Shown here in pieces: positions 26,561 to 35,060 of a stretch of 64,000 bases of DNA (the stretch's first letter is position 1; each line of letters starts with the position of its first letter). Origin of the DNA: Actinophytocola sp050699935. Lineage in GTDB: Bacteria; Actinomycetota; Actinomycetes; Mycobacteriales; Pseudonocardiaceae. The notes beneath the pieces are model-generated. The model did no database searches and was not told the origin of the DNA. It worked only from the letters and a program-made list of their open reading frames with translations. The position numbers were made by a program, and so were the translations under genes. The DNA is taken from the NCBI RefSeq assembly GCF_050699935.1, contig NZ_JBOHGB010000001.1:1-64000 (forward strand), in the 5' to 3' direction.

Positions 26561-29269
26561 CTACGTCGACGGGTTCGTGATGACGCGCAGTTCCTGCGCG
26601 GTCAATGGTGGATCATTCAGGCGTGGACGTCCGGGGCCGCGGATCGCGCCGAGCACGACGCCCGGTGCCATCAGGCGACGTGGGGGAGCGGACAGCGTCA
26701 GTACCCCGAGCCACGCGGCGGTCACGTGCGGCCGGCCGGTGGCCGCACTGGTGAGGCGATCCATGAACAGGTCCTGGAGCTTCGCGGTCCGGCCTCGACG
26801 TGGTCCTTGCGTCGTCGGGTACCGAAGGTCCTGGGCGGTGGCCAGGTTCCAGGCGGTGTCGGTCGTGCGGGCGATGGCGTGTTGTATGCGGCTCGCGTCG
26901 TGTCTCAGCCCGTACTGCCGAAGCCCGTCCCGCAGCGCGAGTGCACCACGGGCGACGACCGACATCCCCTGCCCGTACACCGGGTTGAAGACGCATGTGG
27001 CGTCGCCGAGGACGACGAATCCGTCCGGCCACGGGGTGAGCCGTTCGTAGTTGCGTCGGTGGTTGCCGGGGAGGCGGAACCCATACGGCCGGGTCAACGG
27101 CTGTGCGGCACCGATGAGGTCGGCGATGATGGGATGGCGAAGGTTGCGGACGAACTCGGTGAAACCGCGCTCGCCGGTCATGGATGTTCCGTCTTGCACT
27201 CCGGCGACCGTCACAAGCCATCGGCCGTCCTCGATGGGCGTGAGCACACCTCCGCGTAGGCCGGATGTCGATCGTGGGTCGGAATAGATGGCAATCAACG
27301 GAAAGCCCTGCGGTGCATCGGCGGGTGCCCGGTAGATCCGGGATGCGTAGAAGATGCCCGGATCGATGCGGTCTTCGCTCACGGCGGGAAGCCCGAGTTC
27401 GGTCAGCCAGCGTGCCGCGCCAGAGTTGTAGCCGGTGGCGTCGACCACGAAGTCGGCGTCGATGTGCCTGGTGGTCGCGGTTTCGCGGTGTCGCAGTCGG
27501 CCTCCGGTTATCCGCTCCGGGTCGCCGGATAAGCCGATGACGTCGGCAGCCTGTACGACCTCGATGCGCTCGTCGCGCAGAACCTGCTCGCGCACCACCC
27601 AGTCGACGAGGCCGCGACTACAGCTGATGATGTAGTGCGTCTCGTCGAAGCGTCGCGTCCATCCCTGCGGGGTCGACGCGACGAACTGGTTCGGCACGCC
27701 GAGGCGGTGTGCGCCGGAGGCGATCAATGTGTCGGTGGTGCCGGGCAACAACTCGTCAAGGGCACGGGCACCGCCGGCCACGAGCAGGTGGACGTGGCGG
27801 GCGTGCGGAACGCCCTTACGGTCCCCGGGACCATCCGGCAGCCGGTCCCGCTCGACGATCGTCACGGCATCCACGTGTCGAGTGAGTACGAGCGCGGCCA
27901 GCATCCCGGCCAAGCCGCCGCCAAGCACCAAGCCGTGCGTTGTCCGCCCAGTCGGCATGTCAGCATCCTTCCGATGGGCCCCTGCCCCCTGCGCTGGCTG
28001 ACAGCCAGTTGACAGCACCGACCGACTCATCCGGCGTTCTTGGCCGGCTCCGCGCTCGGTGCTGTTCCGCAGCACGTCGTCGACCAACGGGCTGGTGAGA
28101 GCCCGCGCCGTTAGGACCAGCCGGGCACGTTCGCTGGCGAAGGCGTGGCTGGTCTCGCCAGGCGTGTCGTACTGGTCCGAGGCAGCCGTGTCGGCGGCCG
28201 CCTTACCGTGGGTCCTGGCGACCAACGCGGCCTTGATGTGAGCCGCTTCCCGTGCCGCCAGCATGTCGCCGATGGCCAGGTCGGGGTCTCCACCACGCCG
28301 CGCCAGGATTTCCGCCACCCTCGGATCGTGATAGCCACGCAACTGGTGGAGCCAGTCGTTGATCTCGATGATGCGAAAGAAGAGCCGGGACCCGGGGCTG
28401 AACCTTTCCCGCAGCGATCCGGGAGCATGCACCATGGCGGGATCGACGGGTTTCAAGGTCCGCCACAAGGGGCGTAGCTGCCAGTAATCCATCAGATCGG
28501 CCTTGCGCTGGACGACCCAGTGTCGGGCTGCCGGCAGCCGTGGGCCCCACATGGCGATGGTGAGGCCCACGAGGGATAGCGGCACCCCCGCGCCGGTGAT
28601 GTCTGGCGCCATGACGCCCCAGTAATAGAGGTCAGCTCCGAACCAGGTGCCCACGATGGCGGTGAGCGAGACGACGCCGTATGCGATGGGGAACAGGATT
28701 CCGACCGAGATGAGACGAAGCCCGCGGCGCAGCCATGGTTGGTTCGCTGGCGTGTCGCTGGCCCATCGCAGGCACAGGTAGGCGATATTTATCATGCTCC
28801 CCGTGTAGACGCACAAGAAGAGCACCAGGAACTCACCGAGGTAGTCCACCGTCGCGAGCACCGGGACGAAGTCGTGGTGGTGTTCCTCGGTTGCCGGCGC
28901 CAGCGCGAAGAGCGTGATCATTATCGCGATGACGAGCCCGTAGAAGAACACGGTCCACCGCGTTGTCCGCCGCGCCCGCTCCAGCGGATGCCGCCAGTTC
29001 AGGATCATGACGCGCAGGGCGCAGACCAGCATGACGCTGAAGACCGCCACCCCCAGTACCGAAAGGTTCGGGATGCCGACCAGCCGATCGAGATTCACTC
29101 CAACCACGGGGGTGATACACAGGAATCCCAAGGCGGCGGTCGAACTCGAACCCAGGACCGGAAGGATCAGGCGTTTACGTTCGGGGGGAGCGTGCAGCAG
29201 CGCCCGGTACTTGTAGCCGAACAGCACCCAGCTTCCGAGCGAGCAGGCCAGAAAAACGGCGTCCTTCAC
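26561..29269 (-). CDS. MAB_1171c-like 8-TM protein fused to an FAD-dependent monooxygenase
   Basis: One open frame of about 902 codons from a GTG overlapping the ImmA stop (GTGA at 29266-29269). Residues 1-240 hold seven or eight hydrophobic helices (for example LCITPVVGVNLDRLVGIPNL and WTVFFYGLVIAIMITLFAL). A cytosolic part up to about 440 has WQLRPLWRTLKPVDPAMVHA and RLFFRIIEINDWLHQLRGYH, the layout of the MAB_1171c putative transporter family. From MPTGRTTHGLVLGGGLAGML (ATG at 27958) follows a complete FAD monooxygenase of about 465 residues with FVVDATGYNSGAARWL and GFVVLGDATCVFNPVYGQGM. In relatives, as far as I know, these are separate genes. An AAGGA site before 27958 suggests the oxygenase may also be made alone. 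Confidence 0.8.
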   Translation of the reverse strand: MKDAVFLACSLGSWVLFGYKYRALLHAPPERKRLILPVLGSSSTAALGFLCITPVVGVNLDRLVGIPNLSVLGVAVFSVMLVCALRVMILNWRHPLERARRTTRWTVFFYGLVIAIMITLFALAPATEEHHHDFVPVLATVDYLGEFLVLFLCVYTGSMINIAYLCLRWASDTPANQPWLRRGLRLISVGILFPIAYGVVSLTAIVGTWFGADLYYWGVMAPDITGAGVPLSLVGLTIAMWGPRLPAARHWVVQRKADLMDYWQLRPLWRTLKPVDPAMVHAPGSLRERFSPGSRLFFRIIEINDWLHQLRGYHDPRVAEILARRGGDPDLAIGDMLAAREAAHIKAALVARTHGKAAADTAASDQYDTPGETSHAFASERARLVLTARALTSPLVDDVLRNSTERGAGQERRMSRSVLSTGCQPAQGAGAHRKDADMPTGRTTHGLVLGGGLAGMLAALVLTRHVDAVTIVERDRLPDGPGDRKGVPHARHVHLLVAGGARALDELLPGTTDTLIASGAHRLGVPNQFVASTPQGWTRRFDETHYIISCSRGLVDWVVREQVLRDERIEVVQAADVIGLSGDPERITGGRLRHRETATTRHIDADFVVDATGYNSGAARWLTELGLPAVSEDRIDPGIFYASRIYRAPADAPQGFPLIAIYSDPRSTSGLRGGVLTPIEDGRWLVTVAGVQDGTSMTGERGFTEFVRNLRHPIIADLIGAAQPLTRPYGFRLPGNHRRNYERLTPWPDGFVVLGDATCVFNPVYGQGMSVVARGALALRDGLRQYGLRHDASRIQHAIARTTDTAWNLATAQDLRYPTTQGPRRGRTAKLQDLFMDRLTSAATGRPHVTAAWLGVLTLSAPPRRLMAPGVVLGAIRGPGRPRLNDPPLTAQELRVITNPST
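27966..27970 (-). promoter_or_regulatory. Internal ribosome-binding site before the FAD-monooxygenase part
   Basis: AAGGA on the minus strand, seven bases before an in-frame ATG at 27958 that starts the complete FAD-binding domain (MPTGRTTHGLVLGGG). No stop codon separates it from the upstream membrane-protein frame, so both a fusion and a free oxygenase are possible. Confidence 0.55.
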
Positions 29270-29817
29270 TGCTGTCCTCGCTGGGATGAGAACCCGAATG
29301 TGTACCACGCCCGCGTCACGTGACCGTCTCCCTCCGGCGGGAACGGCTCAACCTCCTGCTGCCGCGCCCACTCGATGAGCCCCCGGCCCAACGCGGCGGC
29401 GACGCGGTCGGCCTCACGCTCTTCCCGTCGCGTCATGTCCGTTCGGCCGGCAAGGGTCTTGAGCATCCGGGGAGACAGGTCGGGGTAGAGCAGGCGAGCG
29501 CCTTCCTCGGCGTCGAGCCGCGCCGGTTTGTGCCCACAGATCATGTGCGCGAGCTCGTGTAGGACGATATGCAGCCGGTGTACCCAGCTCCTGGTCGTGG
29601 TCACGATGATGACGTGCACGTCGTCATCGGTCACCGCCCACAGCCCGCTGAGGCCACCGCCGCCCAGGTCGTCGAACCGCAGCTTGATATCCCGCTGGAG
29701 GCGCTGGGCCATCACGTGGCACAGCCGGACGCACACCATCTCGGTGGTCGCTGACTTGTCCAGCTCGAGGTCACGGATCAACTCGTCGCGCAATGCCCGT
29801 AGCTGCTTTGCCTTCAT
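29266..29817 (-). CDS. ImmA/IrrE-type metallopeptidase-like protein
   Basis: About 183 residues from the ATG at 29817 (GGGGACGG upstream). The zinc motif is HIVLHELAHMICGH (HExxH), preceded by LSGLWAVTDDDVHVIIVTTT, as in ImmA/IrrE proteins associated with phage-type repressors. A later TRREEREADRVAAALGRGL could supply the third acidic ligand (E-x-x-A-D). ImmA-type proteases cleave or regulate a partner XRE repressor. Here the XRE gene lies 56 bases upstream in the same direction, and the membrane protein overlaps downstream, so the three probably act together. Confidence 0.88.
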   Translation of the reverse strand: MKAKQLRALRDELIRDLELDKSATTEMVCVRLCHVMAQRLQRDIKLRFDDLGGGGLSGLWAVTDDDVHVIIVTTTRSWVHRLHIVLHELAHMICGHKPARLDAEEGARLLYPDLSPRMLKTLAGRTDMTRREEREADRVAAALGRGLIEWARQQEVEPFPPEGDGHVTRAWYTFGFSSQRGQQ

Positions 29818-29873
29818 GCCATCACCGTCCCCATGCGAGGAATGGCACAACGTCGCGCGGAACCGCTACCGAG

Positions 29874-30641
29874 TCACCGTTGGGTGCCGTCATCGTCAGT
29901 TCCCTCGGGGTCGGCGCTGGGTTCCTGCCAGGTGGGTTGTGCCTCCAGAACTTGCCTGATGGTGTCGTCGGCCGACACACCGGGGTTCAATGCTCGAGCG
30001 AGAGCGAGCAGGATCTTGTTTCGTACTTCCGGCGACGCATCCTGCTCAGCCGCCCGCAGGATGACGGCGTTGACACCGAGCCTGTCCATCGCCAGCCGGG
30101 TTTCCAACTGGTCGTCGACCCGGCTGGCCAGGTCCTCGTCGAAGAAATAGGCCGGATCCGCGCCGAAATGGTGAGCGAGCGCCAGGATGTGTTTCAACCG
30201 TGGGTTGTCACTCGTGCCGGCCAGCAGTTCGCGAACGTAGCTCGGCGAGATGGAGCCGAACTGACCATCACGCCCGATCGCGGCGGCGACCTCTTCCGGT
30301 GAGAACGGTCCACGGTCGTGTGGATGCACGGCGTCGAACAAACGCCTCAGCGCATCGCGGCGCCACCGCGGGCGCTCACCGGGGCTCAGATTCTGACGAC
30401 CGCCGACGAAGCAGGCGGGGTGCACGCCCAGCGCGTCCGCCAGATCCTCGATGGTTCGGCAGGTGGGATTGTCCTTGTCACCCTTGCGCAGCTGCGAGAT
30501 GTAGGTATGAGTGATCTCGCCGCCATGGGAGCGGATGATCTCCGCGAGCTCGACGTTCGTGTACCGCCGGCGACGGCTGACCGGGCGTGCGCACAGCTCG
30601 TCCAGGATGGCGGCAAACGACCGCTGCTCACCGTAAGCCAT
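29874..30641 (-). CDS. XRE-family regulator paired with the ImmA-like protein
   Basis: About 255 residues from the ATG at 30641. The N-terminal HTH is YTNVELAEIIRSHGGEITHT with YISQLRKGDKDNPTCRTIED and LADALGVHPACFVG. A second HTH-like region follows at about 110-170: FSPEEVAAAIGRDGQFGSIS with YVRELLAGTSDNPRLKHILA. The C-terminal 80 residues are helical and acidic at the end. The duplicated HTH and the ImmA neighbour suggest a repressor inactivated by proteolysis. Its own promoter contains a dyad (30815-30826) that would suit autorepression. Confidence 0.88.
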   Translation of the reverse strand: MAYGEQRSFAAILDELCARPVSRRRRYTNVELAEIIRSHGGEITHTYISQLRKGDKDNPTCRTIEDLADALGVHPACFVGGRQNLSPGERPRWRRDALRRLFDAVHPHDRGPFSPEEVAAAIGRDGQFGSISPSYVRELLAGTSDNPRLKHILALAHHFGADPAYFFDEDLASRVDDQLETRLAMDRLGVNAVILRAAEQDASPEVRNKILLALARALNPGVSADDTIRQVLEAQPTWQEPSADPEGTDDDGTQR

Positions 30642-30802
30642 GACCGCGCCTCCGGCACACGCTCGGCGAGGACCACACCTCGTCACGGGGACCAGACACC
30701 GGATCCGCCGGCGTCGGCGCGGGCTCGGCGAACCGGGTCATGACGCCTCTCCGCGATTCCGCTGGTGTGTCATCCGTCTCGGCCTGCTCAGCACAGCAGT
30801 TG

Positions 30803-30833
30803 ATCCTAACGGTTCGTACCAGTACGGTGACAA
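30803..30833 (-). promoter_or_regulatory. Probable promoter of the XRE-ImmA-membrane protein-monooxygenase unit
   Basis: On the minus strand TTGTCA (30828-30833) and TAGGAT (30803-30808) are separated by 19 bases. Transcription would begin near 30796, leaving a leader of about 155 nt. That leader holds a possible 37-codon ORF (30738 to 30628) that overlaps the XRE start by 14 bases in another frame; I do not call it as a gene. Confidence 0.5.
30815..30826. promoter_or_regulatory. Operator-like dyad in the promoter spacer
   Basis: CGTACCAGTACG is a perfect dyad, CGTAC-CA-GTACG, exactly between the -35 and -10 hexamers. Its position suits a repressor site, most simply for the XRE protein encoded downstream. 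Confidence 0.5.
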
Positions 30834-31215
30834 CCGTGAAGTTCCGCTGCAGACGCGAAAGGTCACGTCCGCGCGATACAGAAGTGGAATCTGGTTTGCT
30901 TCCTACTCGGCTGGAGCGCGGCGATGGCGCCGAGCCTAACGACTGCTGACCAGGTTCCGGCGGAGTTCCGGGCATCTGAGTCCCGCGCGGTCAGCGAACT
31001 CGATACGCGGGGTTGGGGCGAGCTGGTCCCCGCCGGGGTTGCCCACGTCCTCCAGTACCGCCAGACCGGTCGGGCGGGCCGCTGTTGAGCGCCGGTCTCT
31101 TGCGTGCTCCTGGGTGGTTCGCGCCCGTACCCCGGCAGGTGCGAATCTGTGCCCGTGCACTCCGGTGGTTCCCGCCAATTTGTGTCGTGGTCCGTAACTC
31201 CACGTGGGTGCCGTG
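30834..31215. other. Intergenic stretch with no gene seen
   Basis: About 380 bases between the XRE promoter and the next plus-strand gene. The frames are short or Arg/Pro-rich and no RNA, repeat or IS fragment was recognised. It presumably holds the promoter of the gene at 31216. Confidence 0.5.
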
Positions 31216-31665
31216 ATGGCCGGCTCCCACTTTCTCGTCCGCGACTTACTGGCCGAGCGAGCCGATCGACGACGCCTGACGACAGACATGGACGAGCTGA
31301 ACGAACTGCTGGAGCAACTCGGTAAGCGCGGCTACCTGTGGCACGGCTACCGCATAGACCGGCACGGTCCCGATGTCAACGGGTTCGTATGCCGGTGGGA
31401 CAACTGCGCCGACGTGCTCGTGATGACCAGTGCCGACGATGGCGTACACGCCTACCGGACGCCGACCAGCGCGACCACCGACGTGTTCGTCCCGACGCAC
31501 GTCCTGTGGTGGTATGGCCATAATCCTGTGTGGACACTGCGTGCCCTGTTGACGCTTCCCCCGCCTGATCATCAGGACGCGCCGAGCGTCCTCGTCCCTG
31601 CCCCACCGGGCACGGGCGTGCCGGGTGAGCGGATGCCGGTTCGCCTGCGCAGGCGAGGCCACTGA
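31216..31665 (+). CDS. Conserved-looking hypothetical protein
   Basis: About 149 residues from the ATG at 31216; a GTG at 31204 and an ATG at 31288 are alternatives. I do not recognise a named family. Visible features are an N-terminal charged helix (MDELNELLEQLGKRGY), an aromatic-rich middle with WHGYRIDRHGPDVNGFVCRW and CADVLVMTSADDGVHAYRTP, WWYGHNPVWTLRALLTLPPP, and a basic tail PVRLRRRGH. Balanced hydrophobic spacing and normal codon bias suggest a real soluble protein. It is divergent from the XRE unit and has no obvious operon partner. Confidence 0.65.
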   Translation: MAGSHFLVRDLLAERADRRRLTTDMDELNELLEQLGKRGYLWHGYRIDRHGPDVNGFVCRWDNCADVLVMTSADDGVHAYRTPTSATTDVFVPTHVLWWYGHNPVWTLRALLTLPPPDHQDAPSVLVPAPPGTGVPGERMPVRLRRRGH

Positions 31666-31903
31666 CCGGCGTGACGACTCACGCTGGGTGCACCGCACCA
31701 TTCGATACGACCGCCACGCTCACGTGCTTCGAGGAACCTCATTCCGCCACGTGAGACACTCTGCTCCCGCGCCGGGTCGGCGACCTTCAGCCCGCAGGAC
31801 GGCCCGATCGCCACGACTCCGGCCACCCGCTTAGCTGGCCGAGCAGCTGTCCGGGCTCACACCCCGCGAGTAGCGAGAGGGTCGAGCATGGCGGTTGGTT
31901 CGC

Positions 31904-32935
31904 TCAGCCCGGCAGGCGCACGACGTCGGCGAGCACTGTGCCGCGCTTGGGCATCCTGGCCGGGTCGGGGCTGTCGTAGACGACGAGGAGCTCATCGTCG
32001 GGTAGCACCGCGATGCCCTCCGCATGATCGGTTCCCGCGCCGAAGGGCAGATCGAGTTCGTGGTGCAGCTCCGAGCGGTGGACGACCTCGGGCGCGTCGA
32101 TCAGGGCGGCGCCTCGCCATCGGTAGACCCGCACCGGCCCATCCAGATCCATCGAGGGACCAGCGAGAATCAGCAGGTCGTCCGCGTGCCGGCACAGATC
32201 CCGAACGCCGAGGCCGTCCAGGTCCAGGAAATGCTTGCGATACCGCGTACCTGCGGCGATCGGAGCCAGCGACAACGCCCCGTCCTCCGCACGCGGTGCG
32301 AGTTCCAGCACCGTCGCCCAGCCACGCAGCACGGGACCGCGCAGCCCCACGAACAGTCGTTCCTGGCCCGGGTGGCCGTGCACCGCGATGCCTTCGATGT
32401 CGAACCCGTTGTCCTTGCCCGGAATGGTCAGGAACGGCGACAGGTGGTCATCATCGCGGAGCTGATCGAGTATCCCCGGCGTTCCCAGCGCCGCGCTGCG
32501 GTGCCCGTCGGGGGTCACCGTCACCGGCGCCCCGTCGGCGATGGCCAGCCGTGCCAGGACTCGTCGGCTCGGCTCCTCGCTCACCCGCGCCAGCCGGCTC
32601 GCCGCCTTGGCGTCGGAGTGATGCGGCTTGATCTTCTTGCGCTTGCTGCCGTGTGAGCCCACCGCCCAGAGGTAGGGGCCATGGCGGGCGAGTCCCTCGA
32701 CGTCCACCTCGTCGTCCGGGCCGCCGGGCAGTGTCAGGACGTCGGCGAGGCTGAAGGTCACGTGGTCGGAATACTCGTCGGTGTCGGCGAGACTGAGCCG
32801 CTCCACCGTCGCGGTCTCGTCACCGGCGACCCAGAGATGGTCACCGTCGGTACGCACCGCCGACAGGTTGACGTGTGTCGCGGATTCCACGGCCTCGCTG
32901 CCGAACCGGAGGGAGATGCGGCGTTCGATGTCCAT
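31904..32935 (-). CDS. DUF3616 protein
   Basis: 343 residues. Repeated short beta-strand text (VNLSAVRTDGDHLWVAGDET, EVDVEGLARHGPYLWAVGSH, FDIEGIAVHGHPGQERLFVG, GTDHAEGIAVLPDDELLVVY) suggests a beta-propeller. The EG(I/L)A repeats and the GSHGSKRKK loop are typical of DUF3616 proteins, whose function is unknown. No signal peptide is present, so it is probably cytosolic. The ATG at 32935 is followed upstream by a SMI1/KNR4-like gene in the same direction. Confidence 0.85.
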   Translation of the reverse strand: MDIERRISLRFGSEAVESATHVNLSAVRTDGDHLWVAGDETATVERLSLADTDEYSDHVTFSLADVLTLPGGPDDEVDVEGLARHGPYLWAVGSHGSKRKKIKPHHSDAKAASRLARVSEEPSRRVLARLAIADGAPVTVTPDGHRSAALGTPGILDQLRDDDHLSPFLTIPGKDNGFDIEGIAVHGHPGQERLFVGLRGPVLRGWATVLELAPRAEDGALSLAPIAAGTRYRKHFLDLDGLGVRDLCRHADDLLILAGPSMDLDGPVRVYRWRGAALIDAPEVVHRSELHHELDLPFGAGTDHAEGIAVLPDDELLVVYDSPDPARMPKRGTVLADVVRLPG

Positions 32936-32953
32936 GCGATCGTTGTACCAGTG

Positions 32954-33552
32954 TCATCGGGTCCATGACATCGCTCGCTCAGCTGCGCAAGGCAGGCGCC
33001 GTTGGCCCCGCGCCGTCGCCGGCGGTGTCGCAGTTGGTGGACTCTGCTCGGAGGGGCGAGCGATCTCGTGGAGATGGGTCCAGTACGCGGCGGGCTCCTG
33101 CGCCATGTTCGCTTCGTGTCAGCGAGCCGGGGCCTGGTGATCTCCTCGGACGCGCCCAGATCGGAGAGCAGGACGGGCCAGTCGTTCGGGTCGCCCTCAG
33201 TGACCCAGAACGGCCGGATGTGGCCGTACGCACGCCCCAGTGGAAGCACCCCGCCCGCCACCGGGTGCGGGGGATGCTTCATCTCCTGAGGATCGACCGC
33301 ACGGAGGTGCTCGTACAGGTCGCGGTCCGCGTACCGCTCGTGGAGAAGGTTGCCGACCTCGCCGTCCCAGAACGGGTTGTAGAGGATCACGTACCCGCCG
33401 AACTCGCCCGAGCCGTAGAGGTGGACGAGTTGCTTGTAGTCGTCGGGGAGCCGCGTGCCCAGCTCGGCTTCGACCTGTTCCCAACGGTCGGGCGAGCCGG
33501 TCGCTACGGGGCTGACCGGTGGAGGCACGATTCTCTGCAACTGCTTCAGCAT
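32954..33552 (-). CDS. SMI1/KNR4-family protein, probably frameshifted at the 3' end
   Basis: The ATG at 33552 begins MLKQLQRIVPPPVSPVATGS, then WEQVEAELGTRLPDDYKQLV, HLYGSGEFGGYVILYNPFWD and IRPFWVTEGDPNDWPVLLSD, the SMI1/KNR4 (SUKH) fold. SUKH proteins often serve as immunity proteins against contact-dependent or secreted toxins. After EEITRPRLADTKRT (about 33125) the frame becomes Arg/Ser-rich and would run 178 bases into the DUF3616 gene. Another frame there reads NMAQEPAAYWTHLHEIARPS and stops at 32954. I therefore suspect a one-base slip. No toxin gene is adjacent. Confidence 0.6.
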
Positions 33553-33626
33553 TGTGTGCGCCGTTGGCTCGTTGGCAGTCCCGCGGGCATGGTTGCGGCT
33601 CTGGTCGCCTGGTGTTTGGGGACGGT

Positions 33627-35037
33627 TCAGTAGTAGTGGGGGAAGCCGTCGTTGCGTGCCCAGTTGACCGACGTCGGGTGCTGATGGTCGTCGGCGTTGC
33701 ACGGCGCCGGCGAGGACTCGGTCGTGCAGGTGCTGTCGGCGGCGTACCAGTTCCCGCCGCCTCGCTGCGATCCCACGTTCGAACCGGTCGGGTCGTTGTT
33801 GATGTAGTAGTTCGTGGTCCGCGGGGACCAGGTTCCGTTCGCGCCGAACCCGGTGTCGCGGGTGGCGAAGTAGCCCACGCCGACGCAGGGTGGCGCGCAG
33901 GCCAAGCTCATCCGGTTGCCGCCGATGCGGTTGTGGACGGTGTGCTTGGCGATGCCGGGCTGCTCGGCGAGCAGGAACGCGACCGTGGTGTTGCCGCCGT
34001 GGGCGAGGTCGGCGTAGGGCGTGCCGCCGGCGGCGGAGAACAGGGTTCGCCAGCTGGGCATGTTCCCGAGCACGTTGTTGGCCTCGTCGTTGCGGAACTC
34101 GTTGTCGAGGACGTGCGAGTCGGCGATGTCGAACAGGATGACCGGCAGGCCCTGGCAGGACGGCAGGGTGGTCTCCGGGTGCCGGAAGCCGGGCCGGTGG
34201 GACCGGTTGCCCTCCACGTGCAGGTTCTCGCTGTTGACGAGGTCCAGGTTGTTGCCGCAGTTGCCGTAGAACTCGGAGTTCACGATCCGGCCGCCGGCGT
34301 CGTTGCCCTCCGAGTACACGCCCGCCCCCGGGATGCCGTTGCGGCACCGGCCGCCGTTGTGGAACACCTCGACGTCGCGCACCACGCCGGTAGGTGCCGT
34401 CCCCGGCGCCGAAGGTGATGGCGTCGCACGCGCTCTGGTGGATCCGGCCACCGTCGACGGTGTTGGCGTACTGCGGCCCGTCGTTGAAGCGCGCGAAGGT
34501 GACGCCCCAGGTGTGCTGGTGGATGTCGTTGCGCAGCAGGAGGTTTCCGCTGCACCGCGAGCAGATGAGGTACACCCCGACGCCGTCCGGGTTGTTCAGC
34601 ACCTCGCTGTCGGCGAGCACGCTGTCGTCGCCGCCGGCGAACGAGACCACCGAGTTGCAGCAGCCGGAGGTGTTCAGCCGGGCGGCCGCGTCCAGCCGGA
34701 GGTGCTCGGCGCGCGACGCGCCGCCGGTGATCCGCACCAGGACGTCGACCGCCGAGGGGTTCGCCGCGAGCCGGACCAGGGGCCGGTCGTTCCGGTCGAC
34801 GGCACCGAGAACGGCGTCACCGGGCAGCGTGATCGTTCCGTCGACCGGATGGGTCCCCGGCCGCAGGAGCGCCGTCTTGTCCCCTGTGGACAGACAGGTG
34901 TCGATGGTCGCGAGGTTCGCCGACGGGTCGCCGGACGGTGCCAGCGCGCGGCAGTCGACCTGTGCGTGCGCCTGGCCGACGAGCAACACCTGCGCCGTCA
35001 GGGTCATCGTGGCGACCAGGACCGGTAGCCGTGTCAT
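33627..35037 (-). pseudogene. Secreted right-handed beta-helix protein, frameshifted
   Basis: The signal peptide MTRLPVLVATMTLTAQVLLV ends near GQAHAQ. The first frame (35037 to about 34400) has LLRPGTHPVDGTITLPGDAV and a run of beta-helix turns (SVLADSEVLNNPDGVGVYLI, NLLLRNDIHQHTWGVTFARF). At ITFGAGDG the frame is lost and continues in another as TAPTGVVRDVEVFHNGGRC, GVYSEGNDAGGRIVNSEFYG and NLHVEGNRSHRPGF, ending at 33627 with NWARNDGFPHYY. One missing base near 34398, in a GGGG run, explains it. The fold is that of pectate-lyase-like carbohydrate enzymes; a sequencing slip cannot be excluded. Confidence 0.75.
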
Positions 35038-35060
35038 GTCTCTTCTCCCTGGCGGACGGC

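Noticed and set aside
30628..30738. A 37-codon leader ORF ahead of the XRE gene
   Set aside because: It has a possible ribosome site but no recognisable sequence, and its codons are unremarkable; mentioned only as a possibility in the promoter entry.
32758..32953. Continuation of the SMI1/KNR4 frame to 32758
   Set aside because: It would overlap the DUF3616 coding sequence by 178 bases and is Arg/Ser/Pro-rich, typical of a shadow frame; a frameshift is the simpler explanation.
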